DNA of 64,000 bases from Henricia sp. BOLD:AAB3569 (lineage: Eukaryota > Echinodermata > Asteroidea > Spinulosida > Echinasteridae). Under the pieces are notes generated by a model that made no database searches, was not told where the DNA came from, and worked only from the letters and a program-made list of their open reading frames with translations. Of the stretch, positions 10,468 to 21,327 are shown piece after piece; the first letter of the stretch is position 1; each line of letters begins with the position of its first letter. A program made the position numbers and the translations under genes. The stretch lies in NCBI GenBank assembly GCA_037783545.1, contig JBBELK010000011.1:1364001-1428000 (forward strand). Direction: 5' to 3'.

Positions 10468-13400
10468 CTAGCTCGATACAGGTCTGCGTGTTTGCTGGAT
10501 CTTCATTTTGGGTCCTTTGGGCGGAGGATCTTGACACGGCAAGACAAAGATACCAGGTTTGTTGTCGTTGGCAGCGTGTAGCTCGTGAGCTTCACCTGTG
10601 GCCAAAATTTAGAGATTTTATTTAGGAATGAAAATACCTAAATATTGAAATGTTTCCCTGGCTCATTGATGGGAAAACAGTTTTAGGTTAAAGAAGTTAC
10701 AAGCTGCATTTGCTTTAGTTATTTGAGGAGACCAAGATTTAATTTGAGAAGCTTGTGATGTGACTTGTGAAATCCCTTCAGAAGGATGTAGCAATTGTGG
10801 GTAGATGCCTTGCTCAAAGGCACAAGTAACACGACTTGTGGGGACTTGTGAGGACTTGTGGGGGCTTGTAGGGGCTTGTGAGGATTTGTGGGGACTTGCG
10901 GGTACTTGTGAGGTCTTACATGGACTTGTGAGGACTCATGGGGACTTGTGAGGACTCGTGGGGACTTGTGAGGACTTGTGGGGACTCGTGGGGACTTGTG
11001 AGGACTCGTGAGGACTTGTGAGGACTCGTGGGGACTCATGGGGACTTGTGGGGACTTGTGAGGACTCGTGGGGACTTGTGAGGACTCGTGAGGACTTGTG
11101 AGGACTCGTGGGGACTTGTGAGGACTCGTGGGGACTTGTGAGGACTCGTGGGGACTTGTGGGGACTTGTGGGGATTTGTGTGGACTTTTGGGGACTTGTG
11201 ATGATTTGTGGGGACTTGTGGGGACTTGTGAGGTTTTGTGCAAGGACTTGCAGGGACTTGAAGGGACTTGAAGAGAATTGTGAGGATTGGCAAAGACTTG
11301 TGAAGACTTGCAAGGACTTGGGAGGACTTAAGATGACAATTTTTGTCACAAGAATTGCATCTAACATAGATTTCACATCATCACATTGAACTTGTACTTG
11401 CTGGGAATGGAAGCACTGTAGTACAACAATGAACCCAAACAAGCATTCAAACTACATAATATCTATAACAGTTAGATTTAGCTCTTACCAGGTGCTAAGT
11501 TTGCTAATGCTGCGAGAACGTCGTAATCAATGACCGGTTCCGATTCCTTCGCTGGTTCCCATCCTACAGGGGGTGATGCTGGTGGGGATAGGAGGTGCTG
11601 CCGTTTGGGTTCTGGTAGTTCCAGTAACGGGGTGCTGTTACTGAACTTCACTGGCTGCAGAATAAAAATGAGAGAATTTCCTTGTTATAATTTATATGGT
11701 GTTATAATTCCTATAGAGGGGGGAGGGGGTGGGTGGTGTAGGGATAGCATTGTCCAATGATTACTTCAAGGTTTTGCCGAGAACAGAATTACACTTTTCT
11801 TAAGTGTTTTGGAGTTGATCATTTGAATAAGTATTGAGTATTTATAAGTATTAAATACTGGCTTTCTGATTATGCACCTGTAAAAAGAACAATTTGATGG
11901 TCTGTCCGCATATTTCCTGACAGTGCATGCCGACTCGTGCTCGCACCACTTGCTCCGGAGTTTCGTACCCGACTCGCACCCTCCGAAAACTGGGAAGATA
12001 GACAAAGTGGACGTTCTCACCAAAAGCACAGAAGAGATCTTCGAAGGATTTCTAGAAGTGGAGGAAAACAAAAACTTGAATCAAAAATCCGCCAATCTGT
12101 ACTGATGTTGAAGTTTTCATGGTGGTTCAATTGATCACTCATATTTCAACTTTCTTTTTGTAATAAACCCTTTCACGGTTATCGACGCCATGTTGTTCAC
12201 GGGGTAGTTGGAACACGCGTTGCTGTCTGCGTGCGTGGATCGTATACGAATGCATTGTTAGGTCACTGTGCATTAGTTACGATCCGCGCACGCACACGGC
12301 AACGCATGTTCGAAGTGCCCCGTGAACAAGATGGCGTCGAAAACCGTGAAAGGGTTTAACTTTATTAAACATACTAAAGTTATTTAAAATGTTTCCACTG
12401 CATGAAATAAAGCTCCATTTTAAACTTTGCCGCATTCATATTTGTCATTCACTAGAGGGCGCTCTATCAATTGGTATTTGCTACTTGCACTCAAATCATC
12501 GGTGACACCATGAACGGACACACAGTGGCACTTTAGTGCCCGTCTCGGGTACAAAATGACGTCAGCACAAACTGACACCTATCGAAAATTAATAAATTGG
12601 GGAGTGTTTCAGTCACATTTTACTGCATTCCACAAGTATACATGTCAAATAAATTCAACATTTTCTTGGGTGTCAGTTCGTGGAAACTGAAAAATTCATG
12701 CGTTTTGAGTCCAGTGTCCGAGTGTGCGCGCGCACTCGGATGCCAGTTCATGAAAATTTGTGTTCCCCACAGAAGTGCACTTGGGTGGTGTCAGCGACGA
12801 AGAGATGTAAGGCCGACTACTTTCCATATTTCAATTTTTCATTTGGTATTTTTTTCATATACATTGAACACGGATTTGGGTAAATTTATATATTGGAATC
12901 GATAGCTTATTCAATTCTAAGATATACTTCCCAATGACACTTCCGTCGCAAATGTTGCATTTCTGAGATAAATAAATGATAAAATTACTGCATAAAGTAA
13001 TGACGCGGTCTGTGCGTAAGCGCGACAACAGAGGGCGCTGCGCGCGCGCGTGAATGGTTATCCTGTGCCCTAACTGAAGTCAATTTTTGAAGAAGAAAAC
13101 GTGATTTTTCTACAGAAAAGCAACATTTGCGACAAAAGTGCAAGTGGGAAGTATATCTTAAAATTTTTTACATTATGATTATGTGTTGATTCCAGGAGGT
13201 AATTTCCTTAAAATCTTTGTTCAATGTATACGAAAAAAATACCGAAAATGGAGGTATCGCTATTATAAACACTATCAGAAAATGTACCTTCTTTTCTGGA
13301 TCTGTAAAAATATCGTCCGGTATATTAGTGGCCATGAGAGCCCTGGGCAAGTCCTCGTACGGAATGTCACCGGTCGACTGCCGCCTCAGTCCTACCGTCT

Positions 13401-13533
13401 CAACGCGCGATCTCTCGGTATTGGTCCGTGAAGCATTACGGTACTCTATGTGTTCCCGTTGGAGCGAAGCTACGACCGCCGCCATATTGTCGAAAGAATC
13501 GCTTGTGTCCCTCTCTCCGTCCTCCGATTTCAT
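10468..13533 (-). CDS. RCAN: Regulator of calcineurin (calcipressin/RCAN), 4 exons, 237 aa
   Basis: RCAN proteins bind calcineurin in the cytoplasm and tune its phosphatase activity. Coding exons: 13533-13288, 12051-11878, 11654-11489, 10595-10468 (stop TAG). They give 714 nt with consistent phases and GT-AG borders. Residues about 60-140 form the RRM-like domain (DLPRALMATNIPDDIFTDP, then KSFEDLF and PSFRRVRVGYETPE). Residues near 160-170 carry the family hallmark LLSPPASPPVGWEP. The last exon has HELHAA, a PxIxIT-like PGIFVL that fits the calcineurin-docking core, and the terminal QTRRP. The length is close to vertebrate RCAN. The start at 13533 is the first Met of an exon with no upstream acceptor seen; a second Met 16 codons later is possible. 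Introns hold two MITEs and a minisatellite. Vertebrates have three paralogues; I cannot say which, if any, this matches best. Confidence 0.93.
10838..11330. repeat. 10-bp minisatellite GGGGACTTGT/GAGGACTCGT in RCAN intron 3
   Basis: About 49 units of a 10-bp motif fill most of the last RCAN intron (11488-10596). A 20-bp pair (GGGGACTTGTGAGGACTCGT) is often repeated in the middle, and units decay at both ends. The Ser/Pro/His-rich minus-strand ORFs of 85-174 residues are artefacts of the repeat. Confidence 0.95.
12168..12354. mobile_element. MITE family A, copy 2, in RCAN intron 1
   Basis: Ends CCCTTTCACGGTTATCGACG and CGAAAACCGTGAAAGGG match the copy at 3803-4003, with the same TTCACGGGG and CCCCGTGAAC inner arms. 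It lies about 115 bases upstream of the exon 2 acceptor of RCAN. Confidence 0.85.
12845..13243. mobile_element. MITE family B, copy 2, next to RCAN exon 1
   Basis: Same arms and core as the copy at 6608-6991, including GCGCGACAACAGAGGGCGCT and TACAGAAAAGCAACATTTGC. Its end lies about 44 bases from the RCAN exon 1 donor, so it occupies the start of intron 1. Confidence 0.85.
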
Positions 13534-14529
13534 GTTCTTTTCTCCAGTTTTCTGACTTCAAATTCCCCTGGACGCGTGGAGCAACTCTTGCCACGTCTCT
13601 GAATCAGTGCATTGACGAAACTTGCTTGTTTTTGGTAGACAATTTCGGTAGATGCTGTTATGTTGACAGTAAAAGAAAATGGCGTGACAGGCTAGTATTA
13701 ACAATCAACAAAACGGACAGTGCACAGTTCATAGCCTATGACGCATGCGTACCATTAGGGATTCCCAAATGACATCATCGATTACGCAAGCGCGACACGC
13801 GCGTGCACAACGGGATTCCCTCTGTGCCAAAAACAAGCTAAAACCAACAATTTTCTATAAATAGCAAGACATTAATACACTTGTTCCATTCATATTTTTC
13901 TTGCTGGACATAAAAATGCTGACGTAATTTGCGCATATTATTTATCGATCAATATAATTGACAGTGCGTTTTTTCACAATCGCTTCGAAATAAAAACAAC
14001 AAACAGCTAAAAATAATATATGATTAAATTTAAACAATATATATAACCCCCCCCCCCCCCCCCCCCCCCCCGCCCCCGCAAAGAGAAAGTACATGAAACG
14101 CACATAAACAAAACCCACAGCACTCTTTCGTGAAGAGTATAAGGGGAGCCGTCGGCTGCCAATGGCGCCGCCCACCTAATACATCTCGATGTTTAGGTAA
14201 AAGCCACTTGTGAGCTTCATACAATTTAGCCAAAGGGCTGCGAATAGAAGTTCCATAAATAAAAAATAAAGTAATAATAGAGACATGATTGAGGGCTATG
14301 AGTAAGAAAATGAACTTATAACTGGCAAAGGATACATTAAGAGCGTAGTTTTCAATGTACTTTACGCAGGTGACTGGCTCATTCATTATGTGGTTTACGA
14401 TGTCCCAAGTTAACCCGTTGACCTTTTCCCAGCGGATTCGCAAGAGTCACACGTCGGATACACATGCACTAAAGGTATGACCTATACAAGTTCTAAACAT
14501 TGACCGGTCGGCTTTTAAAGGAGCGTCTT
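13534..14529. other. Upstream of RCAN; poly-C tract
   Basis: The first few hundred bases probably hold the RCAN promoter and 5' UTR, but no TATA box is clear. A run of about 25 C lies at 14047-14071, followed by CGCCCCCGC. A 137-residue minus-strand ORF reading through the C run as poly-Gly is not recognised and is probably chance. Confidence 0.45.
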
Positions 14530-14895
14530 CAGATTTTCCAGAAAATGGATTTTGTTTGAACCTATTCAAGAACATATAAAATGCCTCACCAAAATACTAT
14601 CCATGAGAAGAAAACAAGACATTTGCAATCTCCAATTTGGATGTTGAAGCAAAAAGGTTGGTGTAATTACTGTACTGCTTTATGGAACCAGATAGATTAG
14701 TTTACAAAACATCAGTGGTTTTTGACGATATCCTTAAAAATATACGGATTGAGAACGCGAATTTTCAGAACGGTAATGAGAAAAATATGACAAATGATAC
14801 ACCCAATCTCAACACCCATGGGAAAAGTGGGTGGGGTTGGGGGGGGGGGGGGGGGGGGGGGGGCTCAAAAATGTGATCTGGATACGCACCTTTAA
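14530..14895 (+). repeat. Interspersed repeat R14, copy 1, with a poly-G tract
   Basis: Closely matches the two halves of a repeat at about 29935-30640. Shared blocks include TTTTCCAGAAAATGGATT or equivalent, CAAAATACTATCCATG, AAGCAAAAAGGTTGGTGTAA, GACGATATCCTT and AATGTGATCTGGA. This copy carries a run of about 24 G at 14839-14863, where the other copy has only AAAAAAGGGGG. Confidence 0.8.
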
Positions 14896-16445
14896 TTAAT
14901 GTAGGCCAATATTGCGAAAGTTGTATGTATAATATTGTGCGAATGAGCCAATGATTCTCACCGTGTCTTTTCTCAATTTTGAGTCACCTTTTGAGTCGGA
15001 CGTTTGAGTCACGTGTCGATGTCGTTTTTAGCAGATTTAGTCTCGTTTCGGTAAAATTATTGTGCAAAAGGGCGGTGACCGTGTGACGTCATCGTACAGA
15101 GTCATAAAATAGCTGCGTACATTGAGCATTTGTCTGAAACGCCCATTGTAAAATTACAGGGAAAGTTAAAAGGTGACTTATAGAATTACTAAACAGTGAG
15201 ATTTAGCGTCCTCCGATTTTGCTCCTGCAGACAAAAGATTAAGGTCCGACCTGGCTGAAGACATTTCCTTTAGGGCGTACGCCTTATCCAACCCGGGCGT
15301 GGCGTTAATTGCTATACACTCAAATAATTACTTGAATACGTGGTCTATTATTTCATGTAATCCCTAAACACAAATCCAAACATCCGTTGAGACATTCTCA
15401 CTTCAGCTCAACCGTGTTCTTTCCAGCCAGCCGTAACAACAACGCGTACGGTCCGATAACCTTTTCAGCGCGCAGACCAGACACCCGACCCGTAAATTGG
15501 AGCGGATGACGGTGCCTTTTTACATGCACGCATTGTAACGACGCCTGGGGCTATCATAGGGAGTAATGCGAGCTTCCGCCAGGGGCAGGCAATTAAACGC
15601 CATCATTTGCCAAATGGTAGTATAACAAGTTCAAGAATCGAAATGTAGTCAAAATGTCTTTCAGCTATTTCGATGAATGTGCCTTTCGACGAATATGCCT
15701 GGTGCATTAAGTATTGGGTATACACCTTAGGCACTAGAAATGGGAATAGTGGTACCCATATGCTGTACGTATATTCCTTTAATCCGATGATCACTGTGTC
15801 CCTAAGCAATACTCTTTACATGCTAAAATTCTCCAATGAGAATTCTTGGTCTTGCGACGGAAGTGCTACTTAATTGTCACTTGAATTAAAACTGTCTCAG
15901 AGAGGACTGCGAGGGCGTTTGAGGACCATGAGAAATGTGATTCAGGGTCGAAATAAAAGACCTCTTAAATTTTAGAGAAGGCTTGAACATGACATGCATA
16001 ACAAAACTCTTCCAGAACATCCACTCATAGCGAAATCAACTGAATGGGGAATCTCTTTATCATGCGTGCAGAGCGAGTAAATTTAGAGGGACGGAAATCG
16101 AAAGGGAGTCCCCGTGAAATTTGTTTAGGATCTGCCAGTGGCCTTGCAGATTACAGGAAACGCTTTATTGGAAACAGATCTTCTAGAGCGATTGTGGGGA
16201 AATCTCTCTTTTTGATTTCTCGAGCAAAGTGCAAAAGAAACATGCAAACATGGATATCCTAATTAAGGACGTTTTATTTAACACGTCTGCCAAAGAGGAT
16301 TATATATATGCGACATTTTGTAACAGGAAACCAAACCAGGAAACGGAATTAGGATTGAATAATTCAATTTGTGGAGAAGGGAAAATGGTGCATGTGATCA
16401 TAGTACATGACTTTTGTACCACAGTTTAAAACTTTGCCAAAACAA
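14896..16445. other. Intergenic, nothing recognised
   Basis: No ORF with protein-like composition, no exon with clear splice sites and no repeat with a partner in the window. Short ORFs at 15603-15873 are on opposing strands of the same segment. Confidence 0.5.
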
Positions 16446-17064
16446 ACACTCGACCAAAAAAGTTCTGTCACCAGTAAGACATTTGTAGATATTTATTATG
16501 AAATTGGATTTAATATAGGAAAATAATATATCAAATTTTAGCTGAACATATCCCTCAAAGGAATAGAGCTCAAGAGAGATCATGATGGCAAGCTTCACTG
16601 AACAGGAATGCAACAAAGGAGTGTGGGGTCAGAATGAAAAACACCAAAGAACAATGCAACTTGTGATTTGGGCAATTTGTGTGTAGACAATTAGGACATT
16701 TTAAAGTGAGTTTGGATTGATCAATGTCTTGTCAAAAACATCCAAATCAAAATGGTTAAATTGTCCAGTCTAAATCGTGCCATTGCATTAGGTATGGTGG
16801 AAGCAATATACTGAACTGTAACTCCCCTTGCTTGAGTGCAATAAAGTTTACATCGTTGTTTTGGGGTGTTTTTCATTCTGACCCCACACTCCTTTGTTGC
16901 ATTCCTGTTCAGTGAAGCTTGCCATCATGATCTCTCTTGAGCTCTATTCTTTTGAGGTATATGTTCAGCTAAAATTTGATATATTATTTTTCTACATTAA
17001 ATCCAATTTAATAATAAATACCTATAAATGTCTTACTGGTGACAGAACATTTTTGGTCGAGTGT
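16446..17064. mobile_element. Fold-back element with 200-bp inverted arms
   Basis: The left arm 16446-16650 and right arm 16859-17064 are near-perfect reverse complements, with outer ends ACACTCGACCAAAAAAG and TTTTTGGTCGAGTGT. A unique spacer of about 210 bp lies between. Both arms encode the same peptide start (MLHSCSVKLAI) on opposite strands, which reflects the inverted repeat and not a gene. Confidence 0.9.
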
Positions 17065-18615
17065 ATAAAGAAATCAAAACCAAGAAATGACGAATTCAGA
17101 CATTTACCAAGGTTTAAATCAGCAATTACTCAGAAACACGTTTTTGGTTACGGTGACAATTTTAATGCTCTGTATAATGCATTAAAAGTGGAACCAGACC
17201 GCTTGTATAGATAACACATCTCACCGTTGAGATCGCGAGAGATAATTGGATAATACCTCAATCTCTCTGGAGCAGCAACCACGATCCTCGTGATCTGATT
17301 CGTCACATTCTGGTCGCAAAACAGGAAATCAACCAATCAGAGGATTACACGTAGGGCTTTGTCTTCTGTTCTTGTGCCACTTAACGATGTTCCCAACACA
17401 GCGAAAAGGGCAACCGTGTCCTCGGAAAATATCGAAACACCTTATTGGTCATTTCCTCTTCATTAATGGCGGTCATCAGACGGTCAAGTATAGAACAATA
17501 AACAAATGACATTGGCTCATCCAGACAATTCCACTGCAAAGTCATAGCCGGTAGACATATTGTACACTGCAGAAACTGTGGTGTTAAATTAACACCAGTG
17601 GTGTTGTCTTATATAGATACCAAACCTGGTGTTAAGTTTTAACACCACACCTATTAGTTTTAACACCTAGGGTGTAAACAATAATGCATTTATTCCAATT
17701 GAGGAATAAAACGATCAACTTTGAAGATGGATTGCAATAATATTAGGGGTGATCCTGCATTTTCTTCAGAGGCTTTTGGCTCCAGCATGCATATTCCACC
17801 AGTCTCCAGCGGTGTATCGACATTGGAGGAGGCCAAGACGAAAGTGGCGAATTCTAAAATTGACCTTTTTTTTCGCATGGCTATAAAATCTCGCCTTCTA
17901 GGTCAAAACTGATGAAACTTACTCAATAAGATTTGTCAAGCCTTGTTTGCATGATGTGAAATCTTTGTTAAAATCCGTTGGATAATGACAAAGTTGTCTA
18001 AAATGAAACGTTGAGTCATACATCAAACAGTCGTCGGGACAGCAACTGCTTCTCAAGTCAAGTAAGAGTGGGAGGTGCCTCAAAACGGAACACAGCGAAA
18101 GAGGGAGAGGAAGGGGGTAGAGTCACCGGGAAATTTTTCATCAATATTTGTCCGTCCCCGGAGACGATAGTGGAAAGAAGCCCGGGTGTAACTCGTCATT
18201 ATACAAGGAGCGTCCTGACATCTCGGCCCGGTATTTATGAGAGCCCACAGTACCACCGCATGCAGTGTTCTGCAGAAGTTCATATTTTCCGGGAATTTCT
18301 TGGACGCAGTTCCTCCATGCATACAGAAGTTACCTGGGGAATTTGGTCACTCTTCAACGTTTACGGCGTGGACAGTACAAGCGCTGAACGTCACGGTGAA
18401 CTTGGACTCGTGAACAGCATCGAATGCTGACGATTGAACGATTGAACGACAGCTGTTGAGTGCTGTAATTATTGGACGGATTTATGGTCAACTGATTTAA
18501 CTTCGCAAATGCACAACGGATAGAGTGAACGCGATTGGACTGGTGCGTATAGCCTACACGAAGCAGACGGACATTAGCAAATGGACACATCATCCTGAGG
18601 CCAAACGACGCCAGA
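17065..18615. other. 5' flank of the Ig receptor gene
   Basis: At 17571-17675 several GGTGTTAA and TTAACACC blocks alternate in inverted orientation, probably a small palindromic repeat. The segment 18011-18615 is likely 5' UTR or promoter of the downstream gene. It has a 139-residue ORF (18011-18430) with no recognisable domain. Confidence 0.4.
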
Positions 18616-20439
18616 ATGTCCGTCATGATATCTGCAGTCGAACTTCTGACGGTCTTTGCGACCTGTGTGTGGGCTCAGACCACATCAGATGGTCTTCCAC
18701 TTCCAGGCTTTGTCATGGAACCCCAGGACACTATTGTGCAAGCTGGACGCACAGCCCGGCTGGAATGCCAAGTATCGTCTTTAGCCGAGAACCAGGCCGT
18801 GGCTTGGATGAAAGAGAGTACCTTTCAGACGAGTGGCGAGTCGGTTCTCACGAAAGACCCTGATAAACTATCCCGGATCACAGTCGAGAACGGCATCGCC
18901 GACGGAAACCTCTACTACAACCTTTTCATCCACAATGTGCAGGCCGACGACGCGGGAATTTACCATTGTTACATCGTCGAGTTTTGGGAGTTGAACCACC
19001 GACGTTGGTCGCGGTCCAAAGCGGCCAAATTAGTGGTTGTGGACTTCCTGAAACCGTCGTTGCGATGTATCCATCCTACGGAAAGACAGTTGTCACTAGC
19101 GGCTAGCCAAGGCCAACCAGTCTCTGTCGGGTGTACGGTACTCAACAATCAACCAGGTACGATAGTAAAATTACAAAATTCTGAAGGAAGTATTTTACTT
19201 GAGAATAAAACAGACGAGGGCGAACCTTACGATTTGAATTTCCCGATGGACGTAGCGGAATTAAGGACGGAAAGGGTGACGTGTTTGATTGAGTTTAGGG
19301 ACCAGGACAGCGCGACAGGGGAGGCACTTCGCAGCTGTTCAATGGGGCCTTTCATCGAGGTATCCCCTGTCCAAAACCGGACTCGTATCACGGTGGACTT
19401 GGTCTCGGGATTGGAGGCTCACCTTCCCTGCCCCGCACGCAAGGGCATGAGGAGACATGGCGACGCCACGTTAGGGAGCCCTTCCTGGGCGTTTAAACCT
19501 GACCTGACGGCCTCTCGATACTCCCTCAGTCCTGATGGAACCCGAATAACTATTCTGCATATCACACCCCAGGATCAGGGTTTAGTGATTTCCTGTAGCG
19601 TGTCTTCTCCGAGTAGTGTACGTCATGTGGTGGACATGGAAGTCCGAGTCAAGAGTCAAGTTTCATCAGTCAGCAGGACTGATCGCCGTGGACAGCCGGT
19701 GCGGACAGGTGATAATGGAGACCGTGTGGCGCCCAGACCTGTAATCGGTCAGGCAGCATGGAGTGTATCATCTGATGACAGTAGCGGAAGGATTAAGCCA
19801 GCACCGACTGCCGGGCCGCGCCATGCCGCCGAAACTATCCAACGCCCTGGCAATATCGGGAGGTCACCGAGAGAGACCCCGGTGCCAACGACACCAAGTT
19901 CCGTAACCGGCCTCCTGGATATTGCTAACGGAACATCAACACCCTCACCGTCACCTCGAGAAACCGTCTCTGAAACATCTCCCGTATCAGACCAGCCGAG
20001 TTCGTCTCTGAGTCCGCTCATCATCGTTGCTCTGTGTGAAGCTGGAATGAGCATCATCATCCTAATTATAGCGTTCGCCATATTGTGCCAGTGTTGTTGT
20101 CGCAATCAGACCAAGGGCACGGTGCGAGGTGACAAGGACCTCAACTTGGCAACTGCATCGTTCGGCAAGAAGTCCACCACACCGACGCTGCTGACGTACA
20201 AATCTACCAGCAACGCGACCCCTGTTAGCGTAGACTTACCAAAGAAACCTCCGCTACCACCGGACGTCATCGTGGCGAGACGGGAGACGCGAGTCGACGG
20301 GGCCAATAAGACGGTCTTACGGGAGTCTCAGCTGCTACCCACGGGGAGTTGGGTGTTTTCTTCGGTGAATTCCGAAAACGGCGAAGAGGAAACGGGCACG
20401 AGAAAAACGGAAACTGAGATATATGTTACCATGGTTTAG
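18616..20439 (+). CDS. Immunoglobulin-superfamily type I membrane receptor, 607 aa, single ORF
   Basis: Residues 1-20 form a signal peptide (LLTVFATCVWAQ). Three Ig-like domains follow. The first, about 33-142, is V-type, with AGRTARLECQV, a core Trp and DDAGIYHC. The second, about 145-250, has weaker motifs. The third, about 252-345, has EAHLPC and QDQGLVISC. A Ser/Thr/Pro-rich stalk leads to a transmembrane helix at about 468-492, followed by a Cys cluster (CQCCC). The cytoplasmic tail of about 110 residues has a Pro-rich KKPPLPPD motif (possible SH3 ligand). The extreme C-terminus YVTMV combines a YxxM motif (PI3-kinase p85 SH2 type) with a class I PDZ ligand (T-M-V). Known Ig-family adhesion or immune receptors share this layout, but I cannot name an orthologue. 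The ORF has no introns, unlike the other genes here. Met 18616 is chosen because it gives the signal peptide. Confidence 0.9.
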   Translation: MSVMISAVELLTVFATCVWAQTTSDGLPLPGFVMEPQDTIVQAGRTARLECQVSSLAENQAVAWMKESTFQTSGESVLTKDPDKLSRITVENGIADGNLYYNLFIHNVQADDAGIYHCYIVEFWELNHRRWSRSKAAKLVVVDFLKPSLRCIHPTERQLSLAASQGQPVSVGCTVLNNQPGTIVKLQNSEGSILLENKTDEGEPYDLNFPMDVAELRTERVTCLIEFRDQDSATGEALRSCSMGPFIEVSPVQNRTRITVDLVSGLEAHLPCPARKGMRRHGDATLGSPSWAFKPDLTASRYSLSPDGTRITILHITPQDQGLVISCSVSSPSSVRHVVDMEVRVKSQVSSVSRTDRRGQPVRTGDNGDRVAPRPVIGQAAWSVSSDDSSGRIKPAPTAGPRHAAETIQRPGNIGRSPRETPVPTTPSSVTGLLDIANGTSTPSPSPRETVSETSPVSDQPSSSLSPLIIVALCEAGMSIIILIIAFAILCQCCCRNQTKGTVRGDKDLNLATASFGKKSTTPTLLTYKSTSNATPVSVDLPKKPPLPPDVIVARRETRVDGANKTVLRESQLLPTGSWVFSSVNSENGEEETGTRKTETEIYVTMV

Positions 20440-20452
20440 CTACATCATTTTC

Positions 20453-20516
20453 GTCACGTGACATTAACTTTCATATGACATCAACTTCCACGTGACATTA
20501 ATTGTCACGTGCTTCT
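20453..20516. promoter_or_regulatory. Three CACGTG boxes just after the Ig receptor stop
   Basis: An imperfect tandem repeat of about 30 bp (CACGTGACATTAA, CATATGACATCAA, CACGTGACATTAA, then CACGTGC) gives three perfect E-box palindromes, plus a CATATG variant, within 64 bases. It could bind bHLH factors or be a small decaying repeat. The rest of the 3' flank to 21096 shows nothing more. Confidence 0.4.
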
Positions 20517-21096
20517 TAGCTTCACGAGAAAGGTGTTTGTGTACATATTTTTTTCCAAATGTTCTTCAATGATTGTATATTTTACCTTGCGGTGTGTTGA
20601 CATTATTCAAAAAGTTTGTGGTTTTAAAGAGATGCGTATATTTGGATACAAACATTTTAAGTTTGAAGCCGTAGTCTTGTCCAATGTTAAAAATCGTACG
20701 TTGTTTAGTTGTGTAAAAGAGAAAACCACAAATATTGCCGCCGATGCAAAAAGGTATATTAAAGAGGAAGAATCCCCCTTGACGAAAATCCAGCATTTAT
20801 GCTTTTTTCGATAGTCCAAACATCCCTCTTGCCGACGTGGATTTTTATTTTTTTTTAATTGTCGGTTTTAAGTGGATAAATTGCAAGCAAAAGTGCGCTT
20901 TTCGAAAATGAGATTTTCGCGATTTCTGAAACGCTCATTAGGTATTCATGTAATGCGCGTGACCCCGTGACGCAATCCTGAGAAAGAGAAGTCAACACGA
21001 TAGTTAGCTCCATACGTTTACACGCAAAAACTTGGAAAACCGTCTCTTTTAGATGGTGTTTTTTGAAGAATTTTGTTGTTCCAAAAAGCCAGAGAT

Positions 21097-21327
21097 ATGC
21101 CCAGTAGTTGCGTGGTTGCATGTTTTACCAGACACTATGAAAAAAAAAGAGCAGAAAGATTTTCTTTTCTATTACCAAGAGAGAGAAAAATGAGTCGCTC
21201 ATTTTATAACTTGTACGGCCGTTGTCCAAACACGTGGAAACTACGCCGCAGTGGACCGTACACAGTGGACCGTACACAGACCGCTGTGAATGCCGTTCGT
21301 ATTTACTTCAAAAGAGCTTCACTGTGA
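21097..21327 (+). pseudogene. THAP-like zinc-finger N-terminal fragment
   Basis: The frame begins MPSSCVVACFTRHYEKKRA, followed by RFSFLLPRERK. This resembles the start of a THAP domain (Met-Pro, C-x2-4-C, basic stretch, aromatic-rich strand), although the Cys spacing here is C-x3-C. The conserved Trp region and the C-x2-H pair cannot be found downstream, so the domain is incomplete or the exon continues elsewhere. THAP domains occur in P-element-type transposases and their domesticated derivatives. No transposase core is seen nearby. Confidence 0.3.

Noticed and set aside
10719-11442. Minus-strand ORFs with SPHKSPQVPTS-like repeats
   Set aside because: They arise from the 10-bp minisatellite inside the RCAN intron and are not flanked by exon signals.
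14030-14443. 137-residue minus-strand ORF with hydrophobic stretches
   Set aside because: It ends by reading a poly-C run as poly-Gly, has no recognised domain and no splice context.
16398-17214. Two ORFs starting MLHSCSVKLAIMISLELYSF on opposite strands
   Set aside because: Both are the arms of a fold-back element, so identical peptides on both strands are expected without coding.
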